Program-made: the position numbers and the translations under genes | Source: Clarireedia homoeocarpa | Lineage: Eukaryota; Ascomycota; Leotiomycetes; Helotiales; Rutstroemiaceae | Length of the DNA: 64,000 bases | NCBI GenBank assembly: GCA_001465935.1 | Contig: LNKV01000018.1 | Coordinates: 394,542-458,541, forward strand | Reading direction: 5' to 3' | The notes under the pieces: generated by a model | Database searches by the model: none | Seen by the model: only the letters and a program-made list of their open reading frames with translations | What the model was told of the DNA's origin: nothing | Shown here: one piece after another, positions 1 to 11,318 of the stretch | How the letters are laid out: every line of letters starts with the position of its first letter | Numbering within the stretch: the first letter of the stretch is position 1

Positions 1-561
1 ACGAAGTATAATCAAAATCGAGCTTAATATTGTCAAAGTGTACTTATATGATGTTCGTAAGCGTGCGAGAAAATTCGTTGTATACTTGCGAAAATTCGTT
101 GTATACTTGCATAACCTTGATCTACGATGTTGTTCCGCAGGTGGGGCTCTTGCCCCACCTACCCCTCCTCGCCCACTACGGCAGTTCCCACAAACCAAAT
201 CGTACTAATGCAGCCGAGCTCTATCGCTTGACCGAGAAGTTTCAGCCTCAGAGTCAACGACACAGAAGCTTAGTCAGGCGCTCAGCCGCTGGAAGATGTG
301 GCTGACCGGGCCCAGGCCCTTATTTATGTTTTCTAACTATGCCCTTATTCCCTCCTGTAGTCGTCCGATGTCGAGTATACCAAATGAGTGTTTAATCTCA
401 TTCGGCCATAAGTCGGTCGCTTCTATGGCGACAGTTCTTAAGTCGGATCCCTCTATAAGTAGCCTAGAGATCACTTGATAGAGGTAATCAATTGAATCTT
501 TCCACATATATGAAATCCTGAGCAGCTCTAACGCGCCATCCTCACTTATCAATTCATAATC
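1..561. other. Intergenic, downstream of the Zn2Cys6 gene
   Basis: No gene is supported here. A 21-22 bp unit ending in GTATACTTGC occurs twice in tandem at about 68-110. A 71-codon minus-strand open frame at 337-552 has protein-like composition but no family I recognise. It could be a relic or an alternative 3' exon of the transcription factor gene, although no good splice pair joins them. Confidence 0.4.
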
Positions 562-2827
562 TTAACATATAAGCCAACCATGAGAATTGTCGGACGGTGA
601 CCTTTTTATGTCATTCGAATACGTTGATTTCAGACTCGACATCGCCAATATTTGTTGCATTGTCCCGGTTGACGTCGGACTAGGGCCTCCACTCGAATTT
701 GGATCCAGCCAGGGCCAGAGCGTTCGGTGGGACCAATGATTTATTGTCGTCAAATTGAGCGAACTAGGACTCAGCGCTGTCCATTCGTATGAACGGACAC
801 TGGAGGTTGTTGATGTAGGACTCGGAGTAGGACATTGCCCAAGGGTATTGGGATTGGTACAAAATTCTTCGGCTTCTAAAAAGTCGTCTTGGGAAGGAAT
901 TTGCATATCTAGTATATCGACCATTCCTAAAGGCTTTAAACCGTCTCTTTCCAGCATCGACGACGGGATTCGTGCTAATGGCTGGGTCTAGTTTTGAGTT
1001 AGACCTGCCATCTCAAAGGTCACTTCCAACCCTTCAAACATACCTGTGAAAATTGTGAAGATCCTTGAACGACGCCTAGTTCCTCGCTCACATACTTGAT
1101 TCTGCCCATAACCCATGTTTTCTGTGCGTCGGTAGCAAAATCTGAGACGGCAACTGAGAATAAGGGCCACATCAGGAAAAGTCCTGAAAGCCCTTTCGCC
1201 CTGACAGTGTTCTCCTCGCCACATGCAAACCCATGACCGGCAACCGTAATCGCCGGATCATCCATCGTGCGGGGTATCTCGCCAAGGCAGTTAGGCACAC
1301 TCGAGATAATGTCACGGATCATCTCTCGGCCGTTCATCATGGCCTTCTCATACTCCACTGTAGTTCTGTAATCTTGAGGCGAACACAACCACGCAGCACA
1401 GCGTACGATTGTACTGTGATTAATCAATCGGGAACCTCTCGAAAGATTCCAGATATGAGCTGTCCAGACTTCGGTATATTTGTCGATTTTTCCGGGGAAG
1501 AAGGGTGATGCATGGAGCCGGTCTGTTGGTACTGTATCAATCCAGCCTGCAGGTTTGAAGCTCCATCCCTCTGAAAGACTATTTCCCCAATCAATGTAAC
1601 CCTGTTCTAGTGCTTTGGCTTGTCGCATGAGAGTCAGGACTTTCTCGAAATCTTGAGGCCTACGCTGTGCGCTGACCATGAGCTTGTCGCATTCAACTCT
1701 TACCTTTGCAACCTTGGACTGAAGCTGGTTGCAGATGGCTGAATTCCCACCCATTTCCATGTTGTCAAGGATCTCGCTCCACTCTCTAGAGATGTCCGGC
1801 ACTTTCCCATTGAGCAAGCAAGATAGATTCTGTTTCTAATTAGTAGTGTTTATCCAACGTCGGGAGACAAATGAACACGCACCAACTGAGCTTTCACAGT
1901 CCAGACTAGTTCCAATGTCAAGGGTGACATGGGCCCTTTTGGGTCTCGTATTTTTAATAGCGCTGTTGCGCCGCTGACGTGGGAATTCCAGGAATTCCAT
2001 CCTTCACCTTGTTTCACGAGACTGTGTGTTACAGTCTATGGAAGGTTAGCGGTGCTGTGATGAGAAAGATAATTACTACGCTTACTTCGAAGAGCCCAAG
2101 CAGTAAGACAGCCGCAAGTGTCGAGTCTTCTAGCGCCTGTCTAGAGTTTGCAATAGCTGTGGTTGTTTGACGTAAAGCCTTTGCATATGCTTGCTCCGCT
2201 TTTGGTTTGACCATCTTCGCATTAGGCTGATTTCCAAAGGTAGCGAGCGCCACAGCAGTGAGGGCATCTGACAATATCGTCGACGGTGCAATTCTCATCA
2301 TTGGAAGTAGAAATCCAAGGAATCCACATCTTATAGGACCATGTGGAATGAGAACATAGTTTGCTAAGAAGAAGCAGACGGCACGTTCTTCTAGCGCGGC
2401 GGTCGGAGGGGGGTTTATTGATTGTCTTCCATCTTCGATTGCTTCGACCAGCGTTTGTGCGGCAGGCCAGGAATTCTGTCTTGGCTTCCACGAATAATGT
2501 TGCCTGATATCTGGAACAGATCTGGATCGCAAGTGTCCAGGTGCTGTTCTTTGTAACGACCGGTCTCTCGAGGTGGGAAATGTGGCAACACTCATTGATC
2601 CCGTTCTCCGTTCTGCAGATTTGGTTTCGTTACGATGTATCACATCGAAGATTGGTCGATATCCAGGACATTCTCGCTTCAACCTCTGACAGTTTCCACA
2701 GCCTGGCTTTTTCTCATCACACTAATACCTAATCAGCATGTCTCCCAAGCTATGAGCAATAACTGACCTTCACACGACGAGATCTGCAGAGGAAGCATCC
2801 TCGTGATGGTCTACCGGTATTTACCAT
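562..2827 (-). CDS. Zn2Cys6 fungal transcription factor, five exons
   Basis: Predicted nuclear DNA-binding regulator of about 686 aa. Exons on the minus strand: 2827-2768, 2721-2086, 2035-1883, 1829-1044 and 987-562, all phase 0. The first intron splits the zinc cluster. Exon 1 ends CFLCRSRRVK and exon 2 opens CDEKKPGCGNC followed by KRECPGYRP, giving the six cysteines of a GAL4-type binuclear cluster in the first 45 residues. The rest is helical, with a GWNSWNSHVSGATALL segment typical of the middle domain of fungal regulators. The last intron (1043-988) has GTATGT, TCTAACTC and CTAG. It opens a Ser/Thr/Pro-rich C-terminal exon that looks like an activation tail. An alternative is no last splice, ending at 1020. 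The target genes cannot be told from sequence. Confidence 0.85.
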
Positions 2828-5153
2828 GCTGCCTTCGTTTGATAGGACTGGGTGTAGTGTATTCTCTAACTATGGGTAATGTTAAGCTTTCCGTCGTACT
2901 ACGGACAATTTGACTGTCTTATATAGGCAATGGCACGATCATACAGGTCTGCGGACGTGCAGTGCTATCCATGCAAACAGAGTTTTGTGCATCATGTTAA
3001 TCCGTGCTTAGTTTCACCCCTACTACGTCCGCTAGCTGAGCTACCATTAGCATCATGGCAGTTGTCATTTCCGGGTAGGCAAGGGTTTTCCTGCTCATGA
3101 TGATTAATCTAGAATTTGTTTGGGATCTCATCCACTCTTCTTGGGACATTAGCACTTCCCGGTGCCTCGCTGGACACGTTTTTCGGTAGCTCTGATCCAT
3201 CTCCTTTACTATGTCCGAATGCGCACCCTCGTCTTGACTCCTGGTTCAGCATAGCCCACCAGTATAGGAACCAGGCTCCTACCCTGATTGAAACGAGGCA
3301 TTATGACAACTTTGACAGTGGTCTAGATAAAAGTCGCAAATGTTTTACTCCGGTTAGAGAATCGCAAGCTTGACCAAGTATGGTGTAATGGCCATCCGAG
3401 CGACCCCGAAACTTCTTTGTTGTTTCATGTTAGTTCTTTACGAATCAAGATCAGCTTACATTTGCCTGAAGACTGGTAAAACAATATTATACTTTGAGGG
3501 TATTCAGTCGGGTAAAGCCAGTAGTGGTGGTACACAATGTTCTTGTTCGCCGATCCCAAATGTTGATATGTAATCCTGAAAAGCGGGGAAATTTTTCACA
3601 ACCAAGCTCCCTAGTCCCGGAACCTCTATAGTCCATCAAATTAATTTCGGGGGCAAGAGGCTCAATACCGAACAGGGTGGACATGAGTAGTGACAATACT
3701 GACTGTGTTGTTCATGGTGGACATGTTTCCATAGCTGGAGAAATGACCGTTAGATGAACAAGCCGGGTTCCGAATACATCTTAACAATCCCAGTATTGCG
3801 AATAGGTCATGTCGTGCAAGCTCATGGATACTGCATCAGCTATTGATATAGGGCTCTACTTGATGGAATACTCGGTCCATGTTAGAGAAAGAGAGCAGTG
3901 TCCATCTGAACGGACCCAAAGTGTGGGATAGCTTGGGTGATATGCCATAACCATTCATTTGAATGTGCCAGCGATGAACAGGCGGATCAGAGGAAACCGG
4001 ATCCATTGGAATAGAAACCACGGATACTACTTTATGATGCACAAAATGGGGATAGAAAACCAGGATCATACCGGTATAGCCAGAGATAGCTTCCAGAGAG
4101 TACAGCTGAAACCACAACAAACAATACTCTTCAACGATGAATCCGCCAATTCGTCAAGCTCAAGCGTTTTCTCCAGACTCCACATATTGCAAGTCTGCCA
4201 ATAATTCTTCTAACACTGAAATCAAGGCTTAGCACTGCTCCCATAACCATAGGCCAACATACCCCAGGTTCTGAAACAATCCAATCATATTCTCCTCAAT
4301 ACAAGTAAAATAACTCGGACTACCCAAACCTAAATTATATCAAACAGTCTTAGAGTAGATGTATATATCTTCTGCACATGACTTCAACTAGAGATTCTCC
4401 TTGACCTCGAGGACTTCCGAGAAGTAGGCTGAACCATGGAGGTGCACCAAACCAGAAGTAAGGCGCTTTTCTGTGCGGAGTGTGGATCACCAAACAAGCT
4501 TCCGCTGAGATCTCCTAGTCTCTGGTTTCAGTATTTGGGGAAACCGCCTTATGATAGTTCTTGAGGGGCATACCACTGATCTCTTCTTAGGGGGTCGAAA
4601 TCTTTCAGTCAGGTGAAGTTTCAGGAATCATGGGATGTGTGATATGCGTCGAGGCCAGCACTGTTGCGATAAAGTAATCCTCAGATGTATGTAGAGATCA
4701 AAACACAACTCCACAGCATTCGATGACTGGGTTGGCATGGTGATGTAAAATTTCCAAGGGCAGGTAGATTGTTTCAGGAAAAGACGCGCTCGGCTGTTTC
4801 TCGATGGAAGTGCTGAGTGCCGGTGCAACAGAAGCGGCTGATTGTAGATGCCGAGCCAAGCCCCAAGTGGACCTAATCGATTGTGAGCTCGGACCATCAT
4901 TATTTTCTATCGTGATGCTGAATGTAAACAAACCTATCCATTCAAATTGTCGAAAGGACTTGAGGGATAGCAACAGAAAGCCAAAGTTGCCATCGCACTA
5001 CGCGCAATCGTACCTGGGCCATACCGATACGCCAAATTCACTTATGCGCGCAAAATCAACTGGAGCCATACGATCACTTGAGCGCATTGAGCATCAGACA
5101 TACACACATCAGAGCAGGGAATATAGAAAGCGGAAAGAGGAAGAAAAGAAACG
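2828..5153. other. Gene-poor 2.3 kb interval
   Basis: I find no convincing gene between the transcription factor and MIS14. Minus-strand open frames at 3487-3696 and 3836-4120 have protein-like composition but no family motif, and neither joins a neighbour through good splice sites. They may be decayed coding sequence. The ends of the interval hold the promoters of the two flanking genes. Confidence 0.4.
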
Positions 5154-5932
5154 ATGGCAGAAGAACAACGGAGAATCGAACTCCAGTCACCGGACGACCT
5201 CCAATATTTGATCGGAAATGTCAAGCGCGCAGCAAAAGAGCGGATTGATAAGGATTTACCGCCGATTGAGGGGGAGGATGCGATGAGGAAGATGGTGGAG
5301 GAAATTGTTGATCGGGTTCGTTTTTCCCTCGCCCCATATACTCTTCTCCAGTTCCTGCTTATATATTTCTTCTTCTCCCCAAGCTTTTGTCCCATTTTAC
5401 TAACCAAATCTCCGCCGAAAAGTACATTTCCCAAACCTTTCACACAGCCTCCCTCAACATCTCCATCAACGGACTTCCTCCCTCCCCAGAGTTCCTAGAC
5501 TCAGCCCTCGGAAACGGCGATGTGGATATGGTAGAGGAAAAAGAAGAACACGAACCCTTCGACGCAGGACTATGGGAGAAGGCGAAAGCGCTCGCGATCC
5601 GAGAGGAGGAATTGGTAGAGCAGGTGGCGGCGCTGAGGAGGGCGGTGCCGGGCGTTGTGGTTAAGAGGGAAGCGGGATGGAAAGAGATGGTTGAGGGTGA
5701 GGAGAAAGCCGTGGAAGAGGAGATTGAGGAAGTGAGTAAGGAGGAGGAGGAGAGGGGGGTGAGTTTGGGGAAGGGAGAGAAATGGGAGAGGCAGGGGAGT
5801 GTGAGGAGAGATTGGGGGAGGGGTGTGCAGGGGTTGGAAGGACTGATGAGGGGTTTACCGGAGGTTGGGGCGAGAAAGGAGAGGGCTGTTAGGGCGGAGG
5901 AATATGTAAAGGGAGCGGCCATGAAAGGTTAA
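5154..5932 (+). CDS. NSL1: Kinetochore MIND-complex subunit Mis14/Nsl1
   Basis: Predicted subunit of the Mis12/MIND complex, which links centromeric chromatin to the Ndc80 complex. Exons 5154-5315 and 5423-5932 give about 223 aa. The N-terminus reads RIELQSPDDLQYLIGNVKRA, and exon 2 starts YISQTFHTASLNISINGLPP; both are typical of the fungal Mis14 family. The intron has a weak GTTCGT donor, a TACTAAC branch site at about 5398-5404 and an AAG acceptor, and it preserves phase. The C-terminal half is rich in Glu, Lys and Arg and predicted to be coiled coil, as expected for a rod-like MIND subunit. Family assignment is by recognised motif, not by search. Confidence 0.8.
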
Positions 5933-6147
5933 GTTTTTATTTGGGATCGAGGCTTTTGGACATTTGGGCGTTTGGGCGTGCTTACTGGATGCGGCACCAT
6001 TGTTGGGGAAATATACCCGTTATGAGGATTTATTGACGATTAGTGGCAAACTCAACTAGATTCGTTCATTATTTTATCTACGTTTCAACAGCTTCTGGTT
6101 GTTCTTCTGAGGTCACGGTATCAATTCCGGTGGCTTTCTCAGCTGAT

Positions 6148-7563
6148 TCATCCATCATCCATAGAGGGTGTTTCTAAAGGAGTTCCACCTTGATCTTCGT
6201 TATCACCTTCATCATCACTCTCATTTTCACTTCCATCTCTCTCGCCCTCTCCATCATTAGCATCTTCCCCTTCATGCTCTTTCTCGTCCCTACCTCTTAC
6301 CTTGCCCCTTAATTTTGCTTCCTTCCTCTTTGGAATTACTTTCAAAAATGCCTCTCCCCAATCCCCCGTCTCCAGCCAGCGTATCATAATCTCCATCACA
6401 TGATTCACGGTCAAGACGCTTCGGCTCTGCATCTCCATGTACTCGCCGATGGGCAGTTTCGCTGTGGGTATCCCGGCTTCGCACGCGCGTTTGTAGCAGA
6501 GTCCTTTGTATCGGTTTTTGTCCACGATGCCACCAATTACGTAAGTTGTGTAGGGTGAGAGAGTTGTGAGAGTATTTTCAGAGTCGGAAGACAGGTAGAT
6601 CAGGTTTGGTTGGGGAGAAGGGGCCGGGCCCTCAGAGCCAGCGGATGGGACGGAGGATGTTGAAGGAGGTTGAACGCCGGAGGGATGTGGAAGTGTTGAT
6701 TGTGTGGATTCAGGAATTGTATGCGCTTGGGAGGGGTCGGCTAGTGATTCGGATTGCGCAGGGGCGGAAAATTCTGCGACAGACTCGGTTTGCGACAGCT
6801 CTGGCTTTTCCGTAACTTTCTCTCCGCTGTTCTCATCGACTTTTGCAGCCTGCGCGTTCTTTCCTTCCGCTTCCGGCAGCCCATTCGCTGTAGCCAACGC
6901 ACCCACCACCTTCCCGCCGTCCCTTCCCCTCATAACCTCATCCATCACCTTCCTGGCATCCACCCAATTCTCCTCTAAAAACTTAACCCCCTTCCAACCC
7001 TTATAATGCCCGCCCAACACCGTCTCAAACCTCTCGCGCATCTTCCCTCCCCAACTACTAATCCCCATATGGCCTCTATAAACTGCAGTGCGATTATCGC
7101 TGTAACACCGTGTAACTTGCGCCGTAAGACTTATGAGTTCTTTTTCCGTCATATAAGAGTCGAAATCGCAGTCGATGAGAAACGAGACGGGCACGGGACG
7201 AGGGCGCCGCGATGATGGCGGAGGGGGTGCGGGGAGTCGTCCCTCGGCTTTGGCGATGGCTTTGCGGGCGGCTTTTTCGCGGCGCTTGGTACGGCGAAAT
7301 TCGGTACGTTGCGCTTTTTGAGCTTCCCATGCTTGGGTCTTTTTCAGTTTCTTTAATTGCTTTTTGGAGAGGGGTGGTTGGTCTGAGGAGGGAGCTGCAG
7401 CTTCGGTGTTGGTGGGGGCATCTTGGGCGAGTTTGGGAGCTTCGAGCTTAGCTGTGGTAGGTTGCTCGCTGGATTCGGGGGCGCTCAGGGAGATAGAAGC
7501 TGGAGCATCCTCAGTGGATTCCAGCTTGCGTATTTTTGATGGTCTTTCGTCAATGTCGGACAT
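6148..7563 (-). CDS. TRM10: tRNA (guanine(9)-N1)-methyltransferase Trm10
   Basis: SPOUT-class enzyme that methylates N1 of G9 in cytoplasmic tRNAs using S-adenosylmethionine. It is a single exon of about 471 aa; an alternative ATG four codons upstream is at 7575. After a low-complexity, Lys-rich N-terminus (KKQLKKLKKTQ) comes the Trm10 core: FLIDCDFDSYM, AQVTRCYSDNR, and later YVIGGIVDKNRYKG, GIPTAKLPIGEYM and LTVNHVMEIM, which carry the knotted cofactor-binding region. An unusually long acidic/Ser/Pro insertion of roughly 100 residues splits the fold between the EENWVDARK and LIYLSSDSE segments. The C-terminal tail is acidic. It is transcribed divergently from MSH2 across about 260 bp. Confidence 0.93.
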   Translation of the reverse strand: MSDIDERPSKIRKLESTEDAPASISLSAPESSEQPTTAKLEAPKLAQDAPTNTEAAAPSSDQPPLSKKQLKKLKKTQAWEAQKAQRTEFRRTKRREKAARKAIAKAEGRLPAPPPPSSRRPRPVPVSFLIDCDFDSYMTEKELISLTAQVTRCYSDNRTAVYRGHMGISSWGGKMRERFETVLGGHYKGWKGVKFLEENWVDARKVMDEVMRGRDGGKVVGALATANGLPEAEGKNAQAAKVDENSGEKVTEKPELSQTESVAEFSAPAQSESLADPSQAHTIPESTQSTLPHPSGVQPPSTSSVPSAGSEGPAPSPQPNLIYLSSDSENTLTTLSPYTTYVIGGIVDKNRYKGLCYKRACEAGIPTAKLPIGEYMEMQSRSVLTVNHVMEIMIRWLETGDWGEAFLKVIPKRKEAKLRGKVRGRDEKEHEGEDANDGEGERDGSENESDDEGDNEDQGGTPLETPSMDDG

Positions 7564-7822
7564 TTTCGCAGGCAATTGGGTAGTTTACTCAATGCTCGGA
7601 AATTCTTCTGATGGGTCGAAATAATTACATTGATTTTGGTCGTGACCGCCTGCACCGAGCCGGCAGTAACGCGAGATTTTGACTTTCTGGGGTTAGTGTA
7701 GTTCACGTCGCGTCTCCTTCATGAATATTGCACTTGTCGTGTAAATCCGAATTTTGTAAAGATTTCAGCACTATTTGCTGAATCCCTTCATTGTTTCACA
7801 CAGTCAAATACTTTCAATAAAG
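7564..7822. promoter_or_regulatory. Divergent TRM10/MSH2 promoter with CGTCGCGTC element
   Basis: This 259-bp spacer lies between the TRM10 and MSH2 start codons, so it must carry both promoters. CGTCGCGTC occurs at 7706-7714, about 109 bp before the MSH2 ATG. The same 9-mer sits about 127 bp before the RAD54 start. It contains a CGCG core like the cell-cycle (MBF/E2F-type) sites found before replication and repair genes. The functional reading is inference. Confidence 0.45.
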
Positions 7823-10706
7823 ATGTCTTCCCGCCCTGAGCTGAAGGTAAGCTACATATAATATTAAAGGCAACCAAACTTACTGATATTCTGCAGGTTG
7901 ATGATGAAGGCGGATTTATAAAGTTCTTCAAGAACCTCCCTCAAAATGGTGACGATACTGTTAGGATTTTCGATCGAGGAGATTGGTACACAGCACATGG
8001 AGATGATGCATCTTTTATTGCACGAACCGTACGCACCTTACCTAACAAACCAAATTTTCGCAGCTAATATGAAAGTAGGTATACAAAACCACCTCAGTCC
8101 TACGTCAACTTGGCAGAAATGATTCCACAGGTCTGCCATCTGTTACTATGAGCATAACTGTCTTTCGGAACTTTCTACGAGAGGCATTATTCAAGCTCGG
8201 CAAGAGAATCGAAGTATGGGAGAACACAGGACGAATGAACTGGAAGGTTACAAAACAAGCATCACCAGGAAATCTCCAGGATATTGAGGAAGAACTGGGA
8301 GGATCGCTCGACGCCGCACCAATCATCCTTGCTGTAAAGGTCTCTGCGAAGGCCGAGGCAAGAAATGTGGGCGTATGTTTTGCAGATGCAAGCACTCGAG
8401 AGCTAGGGGTTAGCGAGTTTCTCGATAACGATTTATACTCTAACTTCGAGTCGCTACTCATTCAGTTGGGTGTGAAAGAATGTCTAATACAAGTTGATAA
8501 GACAGCCAAAGATGTGGAATTATCCAAACTCAAATCGATCATGGACAGCTGTGGATGCGCTGTTTCGGAACGAGCTGGAGGCGACTTTGCGATCAAGGAC
8601 ATTGATCAAGATCTCGCTAGGCTGTTGAAAGACGAGAAGTCAGCTGGCACACTCCCTCAAACTGAGTTAAAACTTGCTATGGGTTCGGCAGCGGCACTTA
8701 TCAAATATTTGGGGGTATTACACGACTCTTCAAATTTCGGACAATATCAGTTATATCAACATGATTTATCCCAGTTCATGAAATTGGATGCCTCTGCTTT
8801 GAAAGCACTGAACCTTATGCCAGGTCCTCGGGATGGTTCCAAGACAATGTCTCTGTATGGCTTGCTCAATCACTGCAAAACCCCAGTCGGAAGTCGACTT
8901 CTAGCGCAGTGGCTAAAGCAACCTTTGATGAGCCTAGAGGAGATTGAGAAAAGACAACAATTAGTGGAGGCATTCGTTGAAGACACTGAACTGAGGCAAA
9001 CCATCCAAGAGGAACATATGCGCTCGATACCGGATTTGTATAGACTCGCAAAAAGATTTCAAAAGAAAATGGCAAATTTGGAAGATGTTGTTAGAGCATA
9101 TCAAGTTGTCATTCGGTTACCGGGATTCATCAATACCCTCGAAGCTGTGATGGATGAGAAGTACCGTGACGCTCTTGATGAAGCCTATACTGCCAAACTT
9201 CACGAGTATAGCGGTAGTTTGGCAAAATTAGCAGAGATGGTTGAGACGACCGTGGATCTGGACGCAATGGATCATCACGAATACATTATCAAGCCAGAAT
9301 TTGACGAGGGGCTCAAAACCATTAGAAAGAAGCTCGACAAGCTAAAGTACGAAATGGATCAAGAGCATCGAGCAGCAAGCAAAGATCTCGGCCAAGAAAT
9401 CGACAAAAAGCTCTTCCTCGAAAACCACAAAGTCCACGGGTGGTGCATGCGTCTCACCAGAACCGAAGCCGGCTGCATTCGTAACAAAAGCAAATATCAA
9501 GAATGCTCGACGCAAAAGAATGGCGTCTTCTTCACAACTTCCAAACTGCAATCCATCCGCCGCGAATTCGACCAGCTCTCCGAAAACTACAACCGCACGC
9601 AATCCAGCCTTGTGAACGAAGTCGTCTCCGTAGCGGCCTCCTACTGCCCGGTACTCGAATCCCTCGCCGCTGTCCTCGCCCACCTCGACGTCATCGTCTC
9701 ACTCGCCCACACTTCAGTCCACGCCCCAACCTCCTACGTCCGTCCTAAAATGCACCCCCGCGGAACTGGCTCCACTATCCTCAAAGAAGCGCGCCACCCG
9801 TGTCTGGAAATGCAAGACGACGTCCAATTTATCACCAACGACGTCTCCCTTGTCCGGGACTCCTCCTCCTTCCTCATCATCACTGGCCCGAACATGGGCG
9901 GTAAATCCACCTACATCCGACAAATCGGCGTCATTGCCCTGCTCGCCCAAATCGGCTGTTTCGTGCCGTGTTCCGAGGCCGAACTCACGATTTTCGACTG
10001 CATATTAGCTCGTGTCGGCGCATCAGACTCCCAGCTGAAGGGAGTATCGACATTTATGGCGGAGATGCTGGAGACGGCGAATATTCTAAAATCGGCGACG
10101 AAGGAGAGTCTGATTATTATCGATGAGTTGGGTAGGGGAACCAGCACGTACGATGGGTTTGGACTGGCGTGGGCTATTTCAGAGCATATTGTTAGGGAGA
10201 TCGGTGCGTTTAGTATGTTTGCGACGCATTTCCATGAGTTGACTGCGCTGGGGGAGGCGTTTCCGCAGGTTAGGAATTTGCATGTGGTTGCGCATATTGA
10301 TGGGGGTGGGGATGGGAGAGCAGGCGGGAAAGGGAAGAGAGAGGTCACGTTACTATATAAAGTCGAAGAAGGCATCTGTGATCAGAGTTTCGGGATCCAT
10401 GTTGCGGAGCTGGTGAAGTTCCCAGAGAAGGTGATTGGGATGGCGAGGAGGAAGGCAGATGAGTTGGAGGATTTTGGGGGAGCAAAAACGGGTGAGAAGG
10501 AGGAAGTGGGCGGGAAGGAGTATAAGAAGGAGGATGTGGAGGAGGGTAGTACGTTGTTAAAAGAGGTATTGAAGAAGTGGAAGGAGGAAGTAGAGAAGAA
10601 AGAGGGGATGGGGAAGGAGGAAAAGATTGGCTTGTTGAGGGAGTTGGTGAAGGGTGATGAGAGGTTATTGGAGAATCCGTTTTTTAAGAGTATTAAGGCT
10701 TTGTGA
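7823..10706 (+). CDS. MSH2: DNA mismatch repair ATPase Msh2
   Basis: MutS-family subunit shared by MutS-alpha (with Msh6) and MutS-beta (with Msh3), which recognises mispairs in the nucleus. Exons 7823-7846, 7897-8028 and 8079-10706 give about 927 aa, the usual length. The first exon has only eight codons. Restoring the two short introns yields the expected N-terminal mismatch-binding region (FIKFFKNLPQNGDDTVRIFD, VYKTTSVLRQLG). The connector, lever and clamp follow. The ATPase carries Walker A TGPNMGGKSTYIRQ at about residue 655, the signature region GVSTFMAEM, Walker B DELGRGTSTYDG at about 733 and the H-loop ATHFHEL. The Lys/Glu-rich C-terminus fits the dimerisation helices. It appears intact. 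Confidence 0.97.
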
Positions 10707-11318
10707 GATGAGCGGTCAGGGTGCAGTTTACGGATGGGATGCGTTGGGACGGAATAGCATGGCGTTCTTGGGTTGACTGGATTATCTTCTGCAAACTTGC
10801 TAGTAACATGCAGAGGTTGAATTTGTGTATCTATATCCAGTTACGAAAAGAATTTGCTGGGATCGAGACTAGGTCCTAGACAAAGCGCCGCAACACAGTG
10901 TTGCTGTAGAGATATAATCTGCTAAGAGATGGATATCCTGTATCTTGGAAAATGAAAGGAAACAATCCAATTTGTATCCCTTTTAGGCAGTGAACGTAAA
11001 GAGATGTTGGGGACTTGCTTATGTCACTCTCACTCATTCAAACGTATCGCGTTTATCAAGAATAGCGTCTTGACAATTTATTACTCCTTCACAGTACTCA
11101 ATATTATCATTAAGTAAGTCGTATCAACATACACTACATACAAAAACATTTGGACCATCTTTTTTAATTCCCAACCCACCAGCCTTCTTTTTGGTTTCCC
11201 CTCTCCCCCATCATCCCAATCATATATACAAAAAGACCTCCATTCCACCCCATCCCCTCCCAACCCTTCCCCTCTTTTCACCATCAACCCAGCCCAACTC
11301 AATCTAATCTAATCTAAT
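10707..11318. other. Convergent intergenic spacer MSH2/GPI1
   Basis: The 612 bp between two convergent stop codons presumably hold both 3' UTRs. The minus-strand side is C/T-rich on the plus strand and ends in a short TCTAA tandem repeat at about 11300-11322. No gene is seen. Confidence 0.5.

Noticed and set aside
5440..5922. 160-codon Ser-rich minus-strand frame
   Set aside because: It is antisense to the Glu/Lys-rich second exon of MIS14; composition artefact.
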